DNA of 64,000 bases from Salinilacihabitans rarus (GCF_024296665.1 NZ_CP100762.1:3162001-3226000); one strand, 5' to 3'; counted from the stretch's first letter, positions 53,290 through 62,522 are shown. A program made the numbers and translations. Notes: generated by a model from the sequence alone, not told the origin.

Positions 53290-54886
53290 CGTCGTCTTCG
53301 TCGTCCGTCTCATCACCGTCGGATTCCGATTCGACTTCGGTCTCGTCGTCCTCGCCGTCTTCTTCGTCTTCGCCGTCTTCGTCGTCCTCGCCGTCCTCGC
53401 CGTCCTCGTCGCCGTCTTCGATCACCTCTCCGTCGGGGCCTAGTTCGAGTTCGGTCTCGAGTTCGCCGCTGACGACCTCGATCTCGAGTTCGTCCTCGCC
53501 GTCGGAAAGCTCGAACGGGAACGACGCCGTACCGCTCTCGTCGGTGGTGCCGTTCCAGCCGTCCGTGGTCACCGTGGCACCCGAGACGGGCTCCCCGTCG
53601 AACGTCACGGCGATCGTCACGGTTCCGTTTTCGACCGTCGCGTTCGCCCCGAACCGCGAGTCGTTCTCGCGCTCGTCGTCGACGTCGAATTCGAGTTCGG
53701 CGTCGGCGTCGCCGTACTCGGCTTCGACGTCGACGTCTCCGCTGGGCAGAGCGACGGTGATCGTGCCGTCGTCGTTCGTTTCGCCGACCGACTGGTCGTC
53801 GACCGTGACGGTCGCGCCGGGTGCCGGCCGTCCGTCGGCGAGCACGACGAGCGTCACCTGTTCGCCCGGGTTCGGCGTCCCCTCGTCGACGAGGACGACC
53901 AGCCGCGTATCGCCGTCTTCGCCGTCCTCGTCGTCATCTTCGTCGTCGTCCTCGTCGTCATCTTCGTCGTCGTCCTCGTCGTCACCTTCGTCGTCGTCCT
54001 CGTCGTCGTCACGCGCAGCGATCTCTTCCTCGAGGGCGACGACGGTTCCGCTCTCGCCGTCGACGCTCACTTCGGCTTCGCCGACCTCGGAACCCGTGAG
54101 GACGAACTCGAACTCGTAGAGTCCGTCGTCGGTCTCCCCCTCCTCGACGATCCAGGTTCCGTTCGCATCCGAGAGGGCGTCCTCGGCGACGGCGAGCGCG
54201 TCCGACTGGCTGATCGCCAGCGTCCCGTTGCCGTCGTGTGGCCGCTCGAACTCGCGGCTTCGCTCGCCGTCCTCGCTTTCGACCTCGATCGACACGCCGT
54301 CGTCGACTTCGACCTCGACTTCGCCGCGTTCCTCGCCGGTGAACTGCCGGAGGAGCGCCCCGGACCCAGCGCCCGTCAGTTGCGTCGCCGACGCTTTCTC
54401 GTCGGCCAGCGCCGTCTCGTTCACGCCGGCCGCGGCGAGTTCGTAGTCGTCGACCTCCGCGGCTCGTTCCTCGAGTCGGTCGTAACTCTTCACGATGCCC
54501 TGTGCGCGGGCGTTCAGCGACGCGAGCCGCTTGGCGTACGCCGACTTGTCGAGTTCGCCGTTCCGGTAGGCCTCCGTGGCGGCCTCGTACTCCGCCCGAA
54601 GCGCCGCCGAGCGGTTCTCGAGAGCCGCCGCGCGGTCCGCGATCGCCGCCGCACGGGCGCTCTCGTTGCCGCGTTCCATCCGTTCGTCGAACGCGGTGTT
54701 CTCGAATTCGGTACGAACTTCGTCGCTCGTGGCGGTGACGACCGTCGACAACTGCGCGCCGGCGGTGACGTCGACGCCATCGTCGCCCTGTCGATCGTCA
54801 GTCGACGCCCCGGCGACGACCGCCGGGCCGACCATGCTCGTACAGAGCAACGCGGCCATCGCGACGAGTAGGATTGATCGTCTCAT
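53273..54886 (-). CDS. Large exported acidic protein with PepSY-like and Ig-like domains
   Basis: A 537-residue secreted protein. The order is: signal peptide (SILLVAMAALLCTSMVGPAVVAGA), a helical domain (about 40-185), a PepSY-like unit (DALAVAEDALSDANGTWIV ... VSVDGESGTVVALEEEI, about 205-265) and an Asp/Glu-only linker (about 295-325). Two Ig-like repeats follow (GEQVTLVVLADGRPAPGATVTVDD; VTIAVTFDGEPVSGATVTTDG), then a long acidic tail. No C-terminal anchor is visible. Asn-x-Ser/Thr sites suggest N-glycosylation. It is the first gene of a minus-strand operon with the surface protein at 52540, divergent from the regulator at 55053. The linker coding DNA is a 24-bp tandem repeat. Confidence 0.75.
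   Translation of the reverse strand: MRRSILLVAMAALLCTSMVGPAVVAGASTDDRQGDDGVDVTAGAQLSTVVTATSDEVRTEFENTAFDERMERGNESARAAAIADRAAALENRSAALRAEYEAATEAYRNGELDKSAYAKRLASLNARAQGIVKSYDRLEERAAEVDDYELAAAGVNETALADEKASATQLTGAGSGALLRQFTGEERGEVEVEVDDGVSIEVESEDGERSREFERPHDGNGTLAISQSDALAVAEDALSDANGTWIVEEGETDDGLYEFEFVLTGSEVGEAEVSVDGESGTVVALEEEIAARDDDEDDDEGDDEDDDEDDDEDDDEDDDEDGEDGDTRLVVLVDEGTPNPGEQVTLVVLADGRPAPGATVTVDDQSVGETNDDGTITVALPSGDVDVEAEYGDADAELEFDVDDERENDSRFGANATVENGTVTIAVTFDGEPVSGATVTTDGWNGTTDESGTASFPFELSDGEDELEIEVVSGELETELELGPDGEVIEDGDEDGEDGEDDEDGEDEEDGEDDETEVESESDGDETDDEDDDESAD
53926..53997 (-). repeat. Tandem 24-bp repeat encoding an acidic linker
   Basis: Three copies of a 24-bp unit (starts CCTCGTCGTCATCTTCGTC on the plus strand) lie end to end at 53926, 53950 and 53974. 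The first two are identical and the third has one change. They encode DDDEDDDE-type linker in the gene above. In-frame copy-number change could lengthen or shorten the linker. Confidence 0.85.
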
Positions 54887-55024
54887 CGTCGATCCGGTCT
54901 CTCTCCGGGACCGACATAAACCGTCGTCACCGTTGTCGCGATTTCCGTCGAGTTGCACGACTTCCCCGTCTCCGTCGGACGTTTGTGCCGGATTGCAGCG
55001 GTTTGCAAGCGGTCGGTCAGCACG

Positions 55025-55030
55025 CTTATA
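55025..55030 (+). promoter_or_regulatory. TATA-like box for the membrane HTH regulator
   Basis: CTTATA is centred about 25 nt before the GTG start at 55053. The transcript is therefore probably leaderless. The 166-bp space to the divergent surface-protein gene (ATG at 54886) must hold both promoters. Confidence 0.55.
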
Positions 55031-55052
55031 CTGCCCCTCTCGAAACTGTCAC

Positions 55053-56198
55053 GTGAGCGTGAGAGTCACGACTGATCGAGTCGTCGTGGTCGTTCTCGTC
55101 GTGGCGGCCGTCCTCTCGCTCGCTCCCGTCGGGACCTCCGCTGCTCCCGCTTCGGACGGGACCACCCGGGCTGCGGTCGAGGACGTACCCACGGCTGACA
55201 CGACCGTCACACGAATCGAGGTCGCGGCCGACGGGTCGGCCCGCTGGTCGGTGACGGTCCGAACGCGACTCGAGGACGACGCCGACGTCGCCGACTACGA
55301 GGCCTTCCAGGAGCGATTCCGTGCCGACCGGGAGGCGTACGCCGATCGGTTCGAACGGCGCATGACCGGCGTCGTCTCGAACGCGGCGGACGCGACCGGG
55401 CGGAACATGACCGCAACGGAGTTCCGCGTGCGGACGTCGATCCAGGAGGTCCCGAGACGGTGGGGCGTCGTCACCTACTCGTTCACCTGGACGAACTTCG
55501 CCGCCGTCGACGGAGAGGCCGTCGTCGTCGGCGACGTGTTCGAGGGCGGGTTCTACCTCGACGACGACGACAGCCTCCAACTCGTGCCGCCCCAGGGGTA
55601 CGTGGCGACGTCGGTCTCGCCGTCGCCGGACGAGGTCGACGGCACGACGGCAGTCTGGATCGGCCCGGACAACTTCGCCGCCCGGCAACCGACCGCCCGC
55701 TTCGAGCCCACAGAAGCGAGCGACGGTTCGGACGGTTTCGGCCTCGGTCCGGTCGGGTCCGCGATCGTCGATGGCGGGGCCGTCCCCGTCGGCCTCGTCT
55801 TGGCCGTCGTGATAGTGGCCGTCGGCGTCTCCTTCGCGCGGCAGCGTGGCGTCGTCGCCCCGGTCGCGTCTCGGCTCTCGTCACCCGAGTTGGCGTCCGA
55901 ATCCGCCGACGCCGACGCCGACGCCGACGACGACGACGAGGCGGCGGGCGACGCCGGGCAGCCGAGCGAACCGATCGGGCGGGCGCCGTCGCCCGACCTC
56001 GCGACCGACGACGACCGGGTTCTGGCGCTGCTCGAACGCAACGGCGGCCGAATGCGACAGGCGACTATCGCCGAGGAACTCGAGTGGTCCGCCTCGAAGA
56101 CGTCTCGAGTCGTCTCCAGGATGGCAGACGAGGGCACCGTCGAGAAGCTTCGAGTCGGTCGCGAGAACGTCATCGACCTCTGCGAGGGGGACGACTGA
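55053..56198 (+). CDS. Membrane-anchored winged-helix regulator with an extracytoplasmic sensor domain
   Basis: A 381-residue protein starting at GTG 55053. A signal/anchor (VVVVVLVVAAVLSLAPVG) precedes an ectodomain (about 30-240) with the same motif series as the surface protein at 52540. The clearest stretch is GVVTYSFTWTNFAAVDGEAVVVGDVFEGGF. Then come one transmembrane helix (VGLVLAVVIVAVGVSFA, about 255-272), an acidic linker and a C-terminal winged helix (LLERNGGRMRQATIAEELEWSASKTSRVVSRMADEG). The topology places the sensor outside and the DNA-binding domain inside. It probably regulates the divergent operon and perhaps itself. Confidence 0.82.
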   Translation: MSVRVTTDRVVVVVLVVAAVLSLAPVGTSAAPASDGTTRAAVEDVPTADTTVTRIEVAADGSARWSVTVRTRLEDDADVADYEAFQERFRADREAYADRFERRMTGVVSNAADATGRNMTATEFRVRTSIQEVPRRWGVVTYSFTWTNFAAVDGEAVVVGDVFEGGFYLDDDDSLQLVPPQGYVATSVSPSPDEVDGTTAVWIGPDNFAARQPTARFEPTEASDGSDGFGLGPVGSAIVDGGAVPVGLVLAVVIVAVGVSFARQRGVVAPVASRLSSPELASESADADADADDDDEAAGDAGQPSEPIGRAPSPDLATDDDRVLALLERNGGRMRQATIAEELEWSASKTSRVVSRMADEGTVEKLRVGRENVIDLCEGDD

Positions 56199-56275
56199 CC
56201 CGACCGCCGAGCCGTCGATCGGCGGGCCGCCCCATCCCGTTACGCTTTACCCCGCCGAAGCCGAACCGGGGCGCA

Positions 56276-57760
56276 ATGACCGCGCAAACCGCCCAGCGGG
56301 GCGACCTCGTCACCGTCATCGGCCTCGAGGTCCACGTCCAGCTGGAGACGAACACCAAGATCTTCTGTGGCTGTCCGACCGAGCCGGCCGAGGAGCCCAA
56401 CGTCAACGTCTGTCCGGTCTGTCTCGGGCTGCCCGGCTCCCTGCCCGTGCTCAACGAGGCGGCCGTCGAGGCCGCGGTGAAAGTCGGCAAGGCGATCGAC
56501 GCCGACATTCCCGAGGAGACCCGCTTCCACCGGAAGAACTACTACTACCCCGACCTGCCGAAGAACTTCCAGATCACCCAGTACGACGAGCCGATCTGTC
56601 GCGACGGCGAACTCGAGATCTCCGTCGAGGGCGAGCGACACACGGTGACGATCGAGCGCGCCCATCTGGAGGAGGACCCGGGGAGCCTCCAGCACGTCGG
56701 CGGCGGCATCGACGCCGCCGACTACACGCTCGTCGACTACAACCGCGCCGGCGTCCCGCTGATGGAGGTCGTCACCGCGCCGGACTTCCGCTCGCCGTCG
56801 GAGGTGCGGGCGTTCCTCGCCGAACTCGAGGAGGTACTCGAGTATCTCGGCGTCTTCGACGCCTCCCGGGACGGCAGCCTGCGCGTCGACGCCAACCTCT
56901 CGATCATCGACGCCGACGAAGTGGGCGACGACGGCGAGATCGGCTCCGAGGCGCTGGCGGCGGCCAACCGCACCGAGGTCAAGAACATCTCGAGCCACAA
57001 GGGCGCGGAGAAGGCGCTGGCCTACGAGGAGACCCGCCAGCGAAACGCCGTCCAGCGCGGCCGCGCGGTCGAACAGGAGACTCGCCACTGGGACGAGGCC
57101 AAGGGGGTCACCGTCTCGATGCGCTCGAAGGAAGCCGAGAAGGACTATCGCTACTTCGAGGAGGCCGACCTCCCGCCGCTGCGCGTCTCCGGCTGGAAGG
57201 AGGAGATCGAGATCCCGGAACTGCCGCGGGCCCGCCGCGAGCGCTTCAGCGAGGAGTACGGCCTGAGCGAGGAGGCCGCCTCGAAGCTCACCTCCACCAA
57301 GCAGGTGGCGGACTTCTACGAGGACGTCGCCAGCGCGTTCGACCCCGACCTCGCGGCGACGTGGGTCGCCGACGAACTGCTGGGCGAACTCAACTACCGC
57401 GACATGGCGATCACGGACCTCGAAGGTCGCCTCGACGAGGTGACCCGGCTGGTCGAACTCGTCGCCGACGACGAGATCACGGCCAAGAACGCGAGGGAGG
57501 TCGTCCTGCGGGGGATGCTCGACGACGGCGACGACCCCGATACGATCGTCGAGCGCGAGGGCCTCGGCAAGACCGGCGCGGACGAGGTCGAGGCGGCCGT
57601 CCGCGAGGCCATCGAGGAGAACCCCGACGCCGTCGCCGACGTCGAGGCCGGCGAGGACGGCGCGATCAACTTCCTCGTCGGTCAGGTGATGCAAAAGACC
57701 GGCGGCAGCGCCGATCCGGGCGACGTGAACCAGTTGCTCCGGGCGGAACTGGAGTCGTAG
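56276..57760 (+). CDS. gatB: Asp/Glu-tRNA amidotransferase subunit B
   Basis: A 494-residue kinase/tRNA-binding subunit of GatCAB, which converts misacylated Asp-tRNA(Asn) (and Glu-tRNA(Gln)) to the amide. The cradle domain begins VTVIGLEVHVQLETNTKIFCGCP and has the zinc CxC...CPVC. Then come NYYYPDLPKNFQITQYD, YNRAGVPLMEVV, DANLSI and, near the end, the tail domain (VADELLGELNYR to the C-terminus). It lacks the AspRS-like insert of archaeal GatE, so GatB is the better call. GatA and GatC are not in the window. It follows the HTH regulator by 78 nt but is probably independent. Confidence 0.95.
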   Translation: MTAQTAQRGDLVTVIGLEVHVQLETNTKIFCGCPTEPAEEPNVNVCPVCLGLPGSLPVLNEAAVEAAVKVGKAIDADIPEETRFHRKNYYYPDLPKNFQITQYDEPICRDGELEISVEGERHTVTIERAHLEEDPGSLQHVGGGIDAADYTLVDYNRAGVPLMEVVTAPDFRSPSEVRAFLAELEEVLEYLGVFDASRDGSLRVDANLSIIDADEVGDDGEIGSEALAAANRTEVKNISSHKGAEKALAYEETRQRNAVQRGRAVEQETRHWDEAKGVTVSMRSKEAEKDYRYFEEADLPPLRVSGWKEEIEIPELPRARRERFSEEYGLSEEAASKLTSTKQVADFYEDVASAFDPDLAATWVADELLGELNYRDMAITDLEGRLDEVTRLVELVADDEITAKNAREVVLRGMLDDGDDPDTIVEREGLGKTGADEVEAAVREAIEENPDAVADVEAGEDGAINFLVGQVMQKTGGSADPGDVNQLLRAELES

Positions 57761-57930
57761 GCGTCGGACGCGAGCGGGTTACTTTTCGGCAGATCGGCCG
57801 CCAGCCGAGCGCGCGAGGTCGCCGCCGAGCGGGTGACGGGGTTCGACCACGCGGCGACCTGCTGGAGGCGGGCCGGGAGTCGGGCGACGACGGCCGGGCG
57901 AGCGACTCCGGCGACTGAGCGGCGGGTCGA

Positions 57931-59433
57931 TCAGTCGTCGACCGTCTCCGACTCGCTCCCCGCCTCCGCGGCCGGGACGTCCGGCGGGCCCGGCGCCCGC
58001 TCTTCCTCGATCACGCCCTCCTCCCAGTCGCCGGCGCGGAACCAGACCGCCGCGACGACGAACGTGGCGTAGGCGCCGACGGCGAACGCCCACCAGATAC
58101 CGGTGACGCCCCAGTCGAGCGCGGAGACGGGGCCGACGACCGGGAGCGTGGCGGTCCACGCGAACGCGAGGACCAGCGCCGTCGGCACCCTGAAGATCCA
58201 CCGCGAGAGAACGGACAGGACCATCGCGACCTTCGTGACGCCGGCGCCCCGGAACGCCCCCTGAATCACCATCACGCCGCCGAAGAACGCCCACGACGGC
58301 GCGATGATCCGCAGGAAACCGATCCCCTCGGCGATCACCGCGGCGTCGTCGACGAAGACGCCGATCGCCGTGGCGGGGAACGCGACGACGAGGGCGGCGG
58401 CCGCGGCGAGTGCCAGCATGGTGCCGCCGGTGGCGACGTGGGTGACCGTCCGCGCGCGGTCGGGCGTCCCGGCGCCGAGGTTCTGGCCGACGCCGGTCGC
58501 GGTCGCCTGGCCGACGGCGCCCGAGACCGACCACGTCACCGACATCAGGCGGACGCCGATGCCGTAGGCGGCCGTGGCCGCCGGGCCGAAGCGGGCGACG
58601 AAGCCGGCCATCACGACGGCGGCGAAACTGCGCGCCCAGCCGTCGAGCGTCGCGGGGTAGCCGACGCCGACGAGGCTGTGCAACACCGGCGGGTCGGGGT
58701 CGAGGTCGCCGACGTGCAGTTTCACGCCGAACCCGCCCCGGAGCAGGACGTAGATCCCCGCGGCCGTAGCGAACCCGCGGGAGACGAACGTCGCGACGCC
58801 GGCCCCGCGGGTGCCCATCTCGGGGAAGAAGAACGTCCCGACGTACGGGATCGAGAGCCCCCACCCGAGGATGAGAAACGGGTCGAGGACGACGTTCAGC
58901 CCGGCCGAGAGCACCATCAGCCACATCGCGGTCTTGGTGTCGCCGGCGCCCTGCAGGGCGGCGCGAAAGGCGAAAAAGAGGAACGTGAACGGCAGCGCGA
59001 GGAAGATGACCTCGACGTAAGCCAACGCCTCGACGAACACCTCCCCGCGGGCGCCGATCAGCGCCAGCAGTTCGTGGCGGAAGGCGAGGCCGAGCGCGGC
59101 GAGGGCACCCGAGACGACGAGCGTGAGCAGGATCGTCTGGGCGACGACGTTGTCGGCCGCGCGGTCCTCGCCGGCGCCGACGTGCTGGGAGACGAGCGCG
59201 ATGGTCGCGGCGGTGATCCCCATCGCCGTCGAGACGAACATCCACGACAGCGGGAACATCAGCGAGACGGCGGCGACGGCCTCGGCGCTCACCCGGCCGA
59301 CCCAGAACATGTCGGCGAGGTTGTAGACCGTCTGCAGCAGGTTACCGAGCACCAGCGGCCACGCTAGCCGGAGGAGGTTCGGCGGGATCGCTCCCGTCGT
59401 CATGTCGACCCGCTTGCGCTCGGCGTCGGCCAC
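57931..59433 (-). CDS. MATE-family efflux pump, copy 2
   Basis: A 500-residue, twelve-helix transporter starting at GTG 59433 (VADAERKRVDMTTGAIPPNLLRLAW). It carries the same landmarks as copy 1: VYNLADMFWVGRVS, VGQNLGAGTPDRARTVTHV, ALQGAGDTKTAMW and IQGAFRGAGVTKVAM. An internal ATG at 59403 is an alternative start. It likely exports cationic compounds with Na+ or H+. The two copies are only moderately alike and sit 15 kb apart, so they are old paralogues rather than a recent duplication. The C-terminus is acidic. Confidence 0.93.
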   Translation of the reverse strand: MADAERKRVDMTTGAIPPNLLRLAWPLVLGNLLQTVYNLADMFWVGRVSAEAVAAVSLMFPLSWMFVSTAMGITAATIALVSQHVGAGEDRAADNVVAQTILLTLVVSGALAALGLAFRHELLALIGARGEVFVEALAYVEVIFLALPFTFLFFAFRAALQGAGDTKTAMWLMVLSAGLNVVLDPFLILGWGLSIPYVGTFFFPEMGTRGAGVATFVSRGFATAAGIYVLLRGGFGVKLHVGDLDPDPPVLHSLVGVGYPATLDGWARSFAAVVMAGFVARFGPAATAAYGIGVRLMSVTWSVSGAVGQATATGVGQNLGAGTPDRARTVTHVATGGTMLALAAAAALVVAFPATAIGVFVDDAAVIAEGIGFLRIIAPSWAFFGGVMVIQGAFRGAGVTKVAMVLSVLSRWIFRVPTALVLAFAWTATLPVVGPVSALDWGVTGIWWAFAVGAYATFVVAAVWFRAGDWEEGVIEEERAPGPPDVPAAEAGSESETVDD

Positions 59434-59523
59434 TCGTGGGATCGTCGCGGGGCGGCCCCAAAAGAGCTCTCCCTCCCGTCCGGGGTTGCCGGGGGCCGCG
59501 CGGCGGTTCCCGGACCAGAACCC

Positions 59524-59793
59524 CTAGCTCGGCCGCCGCGCCGAGACCTCGTCTACCGGGTCGGACGACTCGTCGGCCGCGCCGCGGTAGGTGTCGATTC
59601 CCAGCAGCCGGCTGAGGACGCACGTCCGCAGGAGGCCCGTCGCGAGGACGACGGCACCCGCGACGAGCGCGACTGCGGCGGGGACGGTTCCAATGGCGAC
59701 GACCCCGGCGAGGGCCGCTACTCCGACGACGATCAGGACCGGCCCGACGACGAGGCGCCAGGTCCGGTCGAATCCACCGACGTTCTTCTTCAC
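59524..59793 (-). CDS. DUF2892 (YgaP-like) membrane protein, copy 2
   Basis: An 89-residue protein from GTG 59793: (V)KKNVGGFDRTWRLVVGPVLIVVG, a two-helix hairpin, then RTCVLSRLLGIDTYRG and a charged tail. It is the paralogue of 32575-32790 (shared pattern NVGxFDR..R..G.LL.VGVAALA and C-x3-LGxDT). Unlike copy 1 it has only one Cys, in RTCVL. It lies 90 nt upstream of the MATE gene on the same strand. Stand-alone DUF2892 proteins have no firm function. Confidence 0.83.
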   Translation of the reverse strand: MKKNVGGFDRTWRLVVGPVLIVVGVAALAGVVAIGTVPAAVALVAGAVVLATGLLRTCVLSRLLGIDTYRGAADESSDPVDEVSARRPS

Positions 59794-59998
59794 GGGTATC
59801 ACTCCGCGTCCGAGAGACGCGTGAGGGGGGTACGCCGCCGCGGGAGATAACCTCGCCGCCGCGACGGCCGCCTCGCGAGCGCGACGCGCACGCCGCGCAC
59901 ACCCGCGCTGTCGTGTGATTTCGTGCGAAAACGTTATCCGACCCTCGGCCGTAGCCGGCGACGATGACCGAGGCTCGAGGAGCGCGAGGTGACCCGCC

Positions 59999-62521
59999 GT
60001 GGAGCTGATAATCACGGAGAAGGACAACGCCGCGCGGCGGATCACGGACATCCTCAGCGGCGGGTCGATGGACGCCAGCCGGGAGAACGGCGTCAACGTC
60101 TACGAGTGGGGCGGCAAGCGGTGCGTGGGGCTGTCGGGCCACGTCGTCGGCGTCGACTTCCCGCCGGAGTACTCCGACTGGCGGGACGTCGAGCCGGTCG
60201 AACTGATCGACGCCGAGATCGAGAAGACGCCGACGAAGGAGAACATCGTCGCGACGCTGCGGATCCTCGCGCGGCAGGCCGACGCGGTCACCATCGCGAC
60301 CGACTACGACCGCGAGGGCGAACTCATCGGCAAGGAGGCCTACGAGATCGTCCGGGACGTCAACGAGGACGCCCCCATCCGGCGGGTGCGCTTCTCCTCG
60401 ATCACGGAGAACGAGGTCCAAAACGCCTTCGCCGAACCCGAGGACCTCGACTTCGACCTCGCGGCCGCCGGCGAGGCCCGCCAGATCATCGACCTGATGT
60501 GGGGGGCGGCGCTCACGCGCTTTCTCTCGCTGTCGGCGGGGCAACTCGGCGAGGACTTCATCTCCGTCGGCCGGGTCCAGTCGCCGACGCTGAAGCTGAT
60601 CGTCGACCGCGAACACGAGATCGAGGCGTTCGAGCCCGAGACCTACTGGGAACTGTTCGCCGACCTCGTCAAGGAAGGCGAGTCCTTCGAGTCCCAGTAC
60701 TTCTACCGCGACGGGGACGACAACGAGGCCGAGCGCGTCTGGGACGGAGACGCCGCCGAGGCGGTCTACGAGACGCTCTCGTCGGCGTCGGCGGCGACGG
60801 TCGTCGACGTCAACCGCCGGACGCGCACCGACGCGCCGCCGGCGCCGTTCAACACGACGCAGTTCATCCGCGCGGCAAGCGCCGTCGGCTTCTCGGCCTC
60901 GCGGGCGATGTCGATCGCCGAGGACCTCTACACCGCCGGTTACATCACCTACCCGCGAACGGACAACACGGTCTACCCCGACGACCTAGAGCCCGAGGAC
61001 CTGCTCGACGAGTTCGTCGGCCACCCGACGCTCGGCGAGTCCGCCGAGTCGCTGCTGGAGGCCGAGGAGATCGTTCCCACGGAGGGCGACGAGGAGACGA
61101 CCGACCACCCGCCGATCCACCCGACGGGCGAGATTCCCGTCCGGGGCAACGACGTCGACGAGGACGAGTGGACGGTGTACGAACTCGTCGTTCGGCGTTT
61201 CTACGCCACCGTCGCGGAGGCGGCCGTCTGGGAGCACCTCAAGGTCGTCTCCGAGGTCGACGGCGAGCGGCTGAAGGCCAACGGCAAGCGCCTGCTCGAG
61301 GCGGGCTACCACGAGGTCTACCCCTACTACAACACCTCCGAGAACTACGTCCCGGCCGTCGAGGAGGGCGAGGAACTGGCGATCACCGACGCCGAGATCG
61401 AGGAGAAGGAGACCCAGCCGCCCCGCCGGTACGGCCAGTCGCGGCTCATCGAGACCATGGAGAAGATGGGCATCGGGACGAAGGCGACCCGCCACGAGAC
61501 CCTCCAGAAGCTCTACGACCGCGGCTACGTCGAGGGCGACCCGCCGCGGCCCACCCGGCTCGCGATGGCGGTCGTCGAGGCCGCCGAGAACTACGCCGAC
61601 CGCGTCGTCAGCGAGGAGATGACCGCTCAGCTCGAAGCCGACATGAGCGCCATCGCGGGCGGCGAGGCGACCCTCGAGGACGTCACCGACGAGTCCCGGG
61701 AGATGCTGGAGACGATCTTCGAGGAACTGGCCGACTCGCGCGAGGAGATCGGCGACCACCTGCGGAAGTCGCTCAAGGAAGACAAGCGCCTCGGCCCCTG
61801 CCCCGAGTGCGGCGAGGACCTGCTCGTCCGGCGTAGCCGCTACGGCTCGTACTTCGTCGGCTGCGACGGCTACCCCGACTGCGAGTACACGCTGCCGCTG
61901 CCCTCGACGGGCAAGCCGCTGATCATGGACCGCGAGTGCGAGGAGCACGGTCTCAACGAGGTGAAGATGCTCGCCGGCCGCAACACGTTCGTCCACGGCT
62001 GTCCGCTCTGCAAGGCCGAGGAGGCCGGCGAGGGGCCGATCCTCGGCGACTGTCCGGAGTGTGGGGAGAGCGCAACGTCGGAGACGTCACGAGACGGTGA
62101 CACAGTCGACGAAGGCGGCGAACTCGCGATCAAGACCCTCCGGAGCGGCTCGCGGCTCGTCGGCTGTACGCGCTACCCCGACTGCGAGTACTCGCTGCCC
62201 CTGCCCCGTCGCGGCGAGATCGAGGTCACCGACGAGCGCTGTGAGGAACACGACCTGCCCGAACTCGTCGTCCACAGCGGCGACGAGCCGTGGGAACTGG
62301 GCTGTCCGATCTGCAACTACCGGGAGTTTCAGGCCCGCGAGAGCGAGTCGGGGTCGGACCTCGAGAGCCTCGACGGCATCGGCGCGAAGACCGCCGAGAA
62401 GCTGGCGGCGGTCGGCATCGAGAGTATCGATGATCTGACCGACGCCGATCCCGAGACGGTCGCCGCCGACGTCGACGGGATCAGCGCCGACCGCGTCCGG
62501 AGCTGGCAGGCCAACGCCTGA
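59999..62521 (+). CDS. topA: Type IA DNA topoisomerase I
   Basis: An 840-residue enzyme that relaxes negative supercoils. It has the TOPRIM domain (ELIITEKDNAARRI; ATDYDREGELIGKEAY) and core with ITENEVQNAF and VGRVQSPTLKLIVDRE. The catalytic tyrosine is Tyr318 in GYITYPRTDNT. QSRLIETMEKMGIGTKATR follows, then three C-terminal zinc ribbons (starting CPECGEDLLVRRSRYG, near 600-770) and a helix-hairpin-helix domain (LDGIGAKTAEKLAAVGIESI, about 785-840). It starts at GTG 59999, fixed by the conserved MELIITEKDNAA N-terminus. A 14-codon frame ends inside its first codons. Cytoplasmic, nucleoid-acting. Confidence 0.96.
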   Translation: MELIITEKDNAARRITDILSGGSMDASRENGVNVYEWGGKRCVGLSGHVVGVDFPPEYSDWRDVEPVELIDAEIEKTPTKENIVATLRILARQADAVTIATDYDREGELIGKEAYEIVRDVNEDAPIRRVRFSSITENEVQNAFAEPEDLDFDLAAAGEARQIIDLMWGAALTRFLSLSAGQLGEDFISVGRVQSPTLKLIVDREHEIEAFEPETYWELFADLVKEGESFESQYFYRDGDDNEAERVWDGDAAEAVYETLSSASAATVVDVNRRTRTDAPPAPFNTTQFIRAASAVGFSASRAMSIAEDLYTAGYITYPRTDNTVYPDDLEPEDLLDEFVGHPTLGESAESLLEAEEIVPTEGDEETTDHPPIHPTGEIPVRGNDVDEDEWTVYELVVRRFYATVAEAAVWEHLKVVSEVDGERLKANGKRLLEAGYHEVYPYYNTSENYVPAVEEGEELAITDAEIEEKETQPPRRYGQSRLIETMEKMGIGTKATRHETLQKLYDRGYVEGDPPRPTRLAMAVVEAAENYADRVVSEEMTAQLEADMSAIAGGEATLEDVTDESREMLETIFEELADSREEIGDHLRKSLKEDKRLGPCPECGEDLLVRRSRYGSYFVGCDGYPDCEYTLPLPSTGKPLIMDRECEEHGLNEVKMLAGRNTFVHGCPLCKAEEAGEGPILGDCPECGESATSETSRDGDTVDEGGELAIKTLRSGSRLVGCTRYPDCEYSLPLPRRGEIEVTDERCEEHDLPELVVHSGDEPWELGCPICNYREFQARESESGSDLESLDGIGAKTAEKLAAVGIESIDDLTDADPETVAADVDGISADRVRSWQANA

Positions 62522-62522
62522 C

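Noticed and set aside
53926-53997. Tandem repeats as a possible CRISPR array
   Set aside because: Units are directly adjacent without spacers and are in-frame coding repeats for acidic residues.
57761-57930. Gap after gatB as a possible small gene
   Set aside because: Too short and without a start/stop pair of haloarchaeal composition.
41780-59433. The two MATE pumps as ends of a recent segmental duplication
   Set aside because: They share only family motifs, differ in flanking genes, and no long DNA identity is visible.
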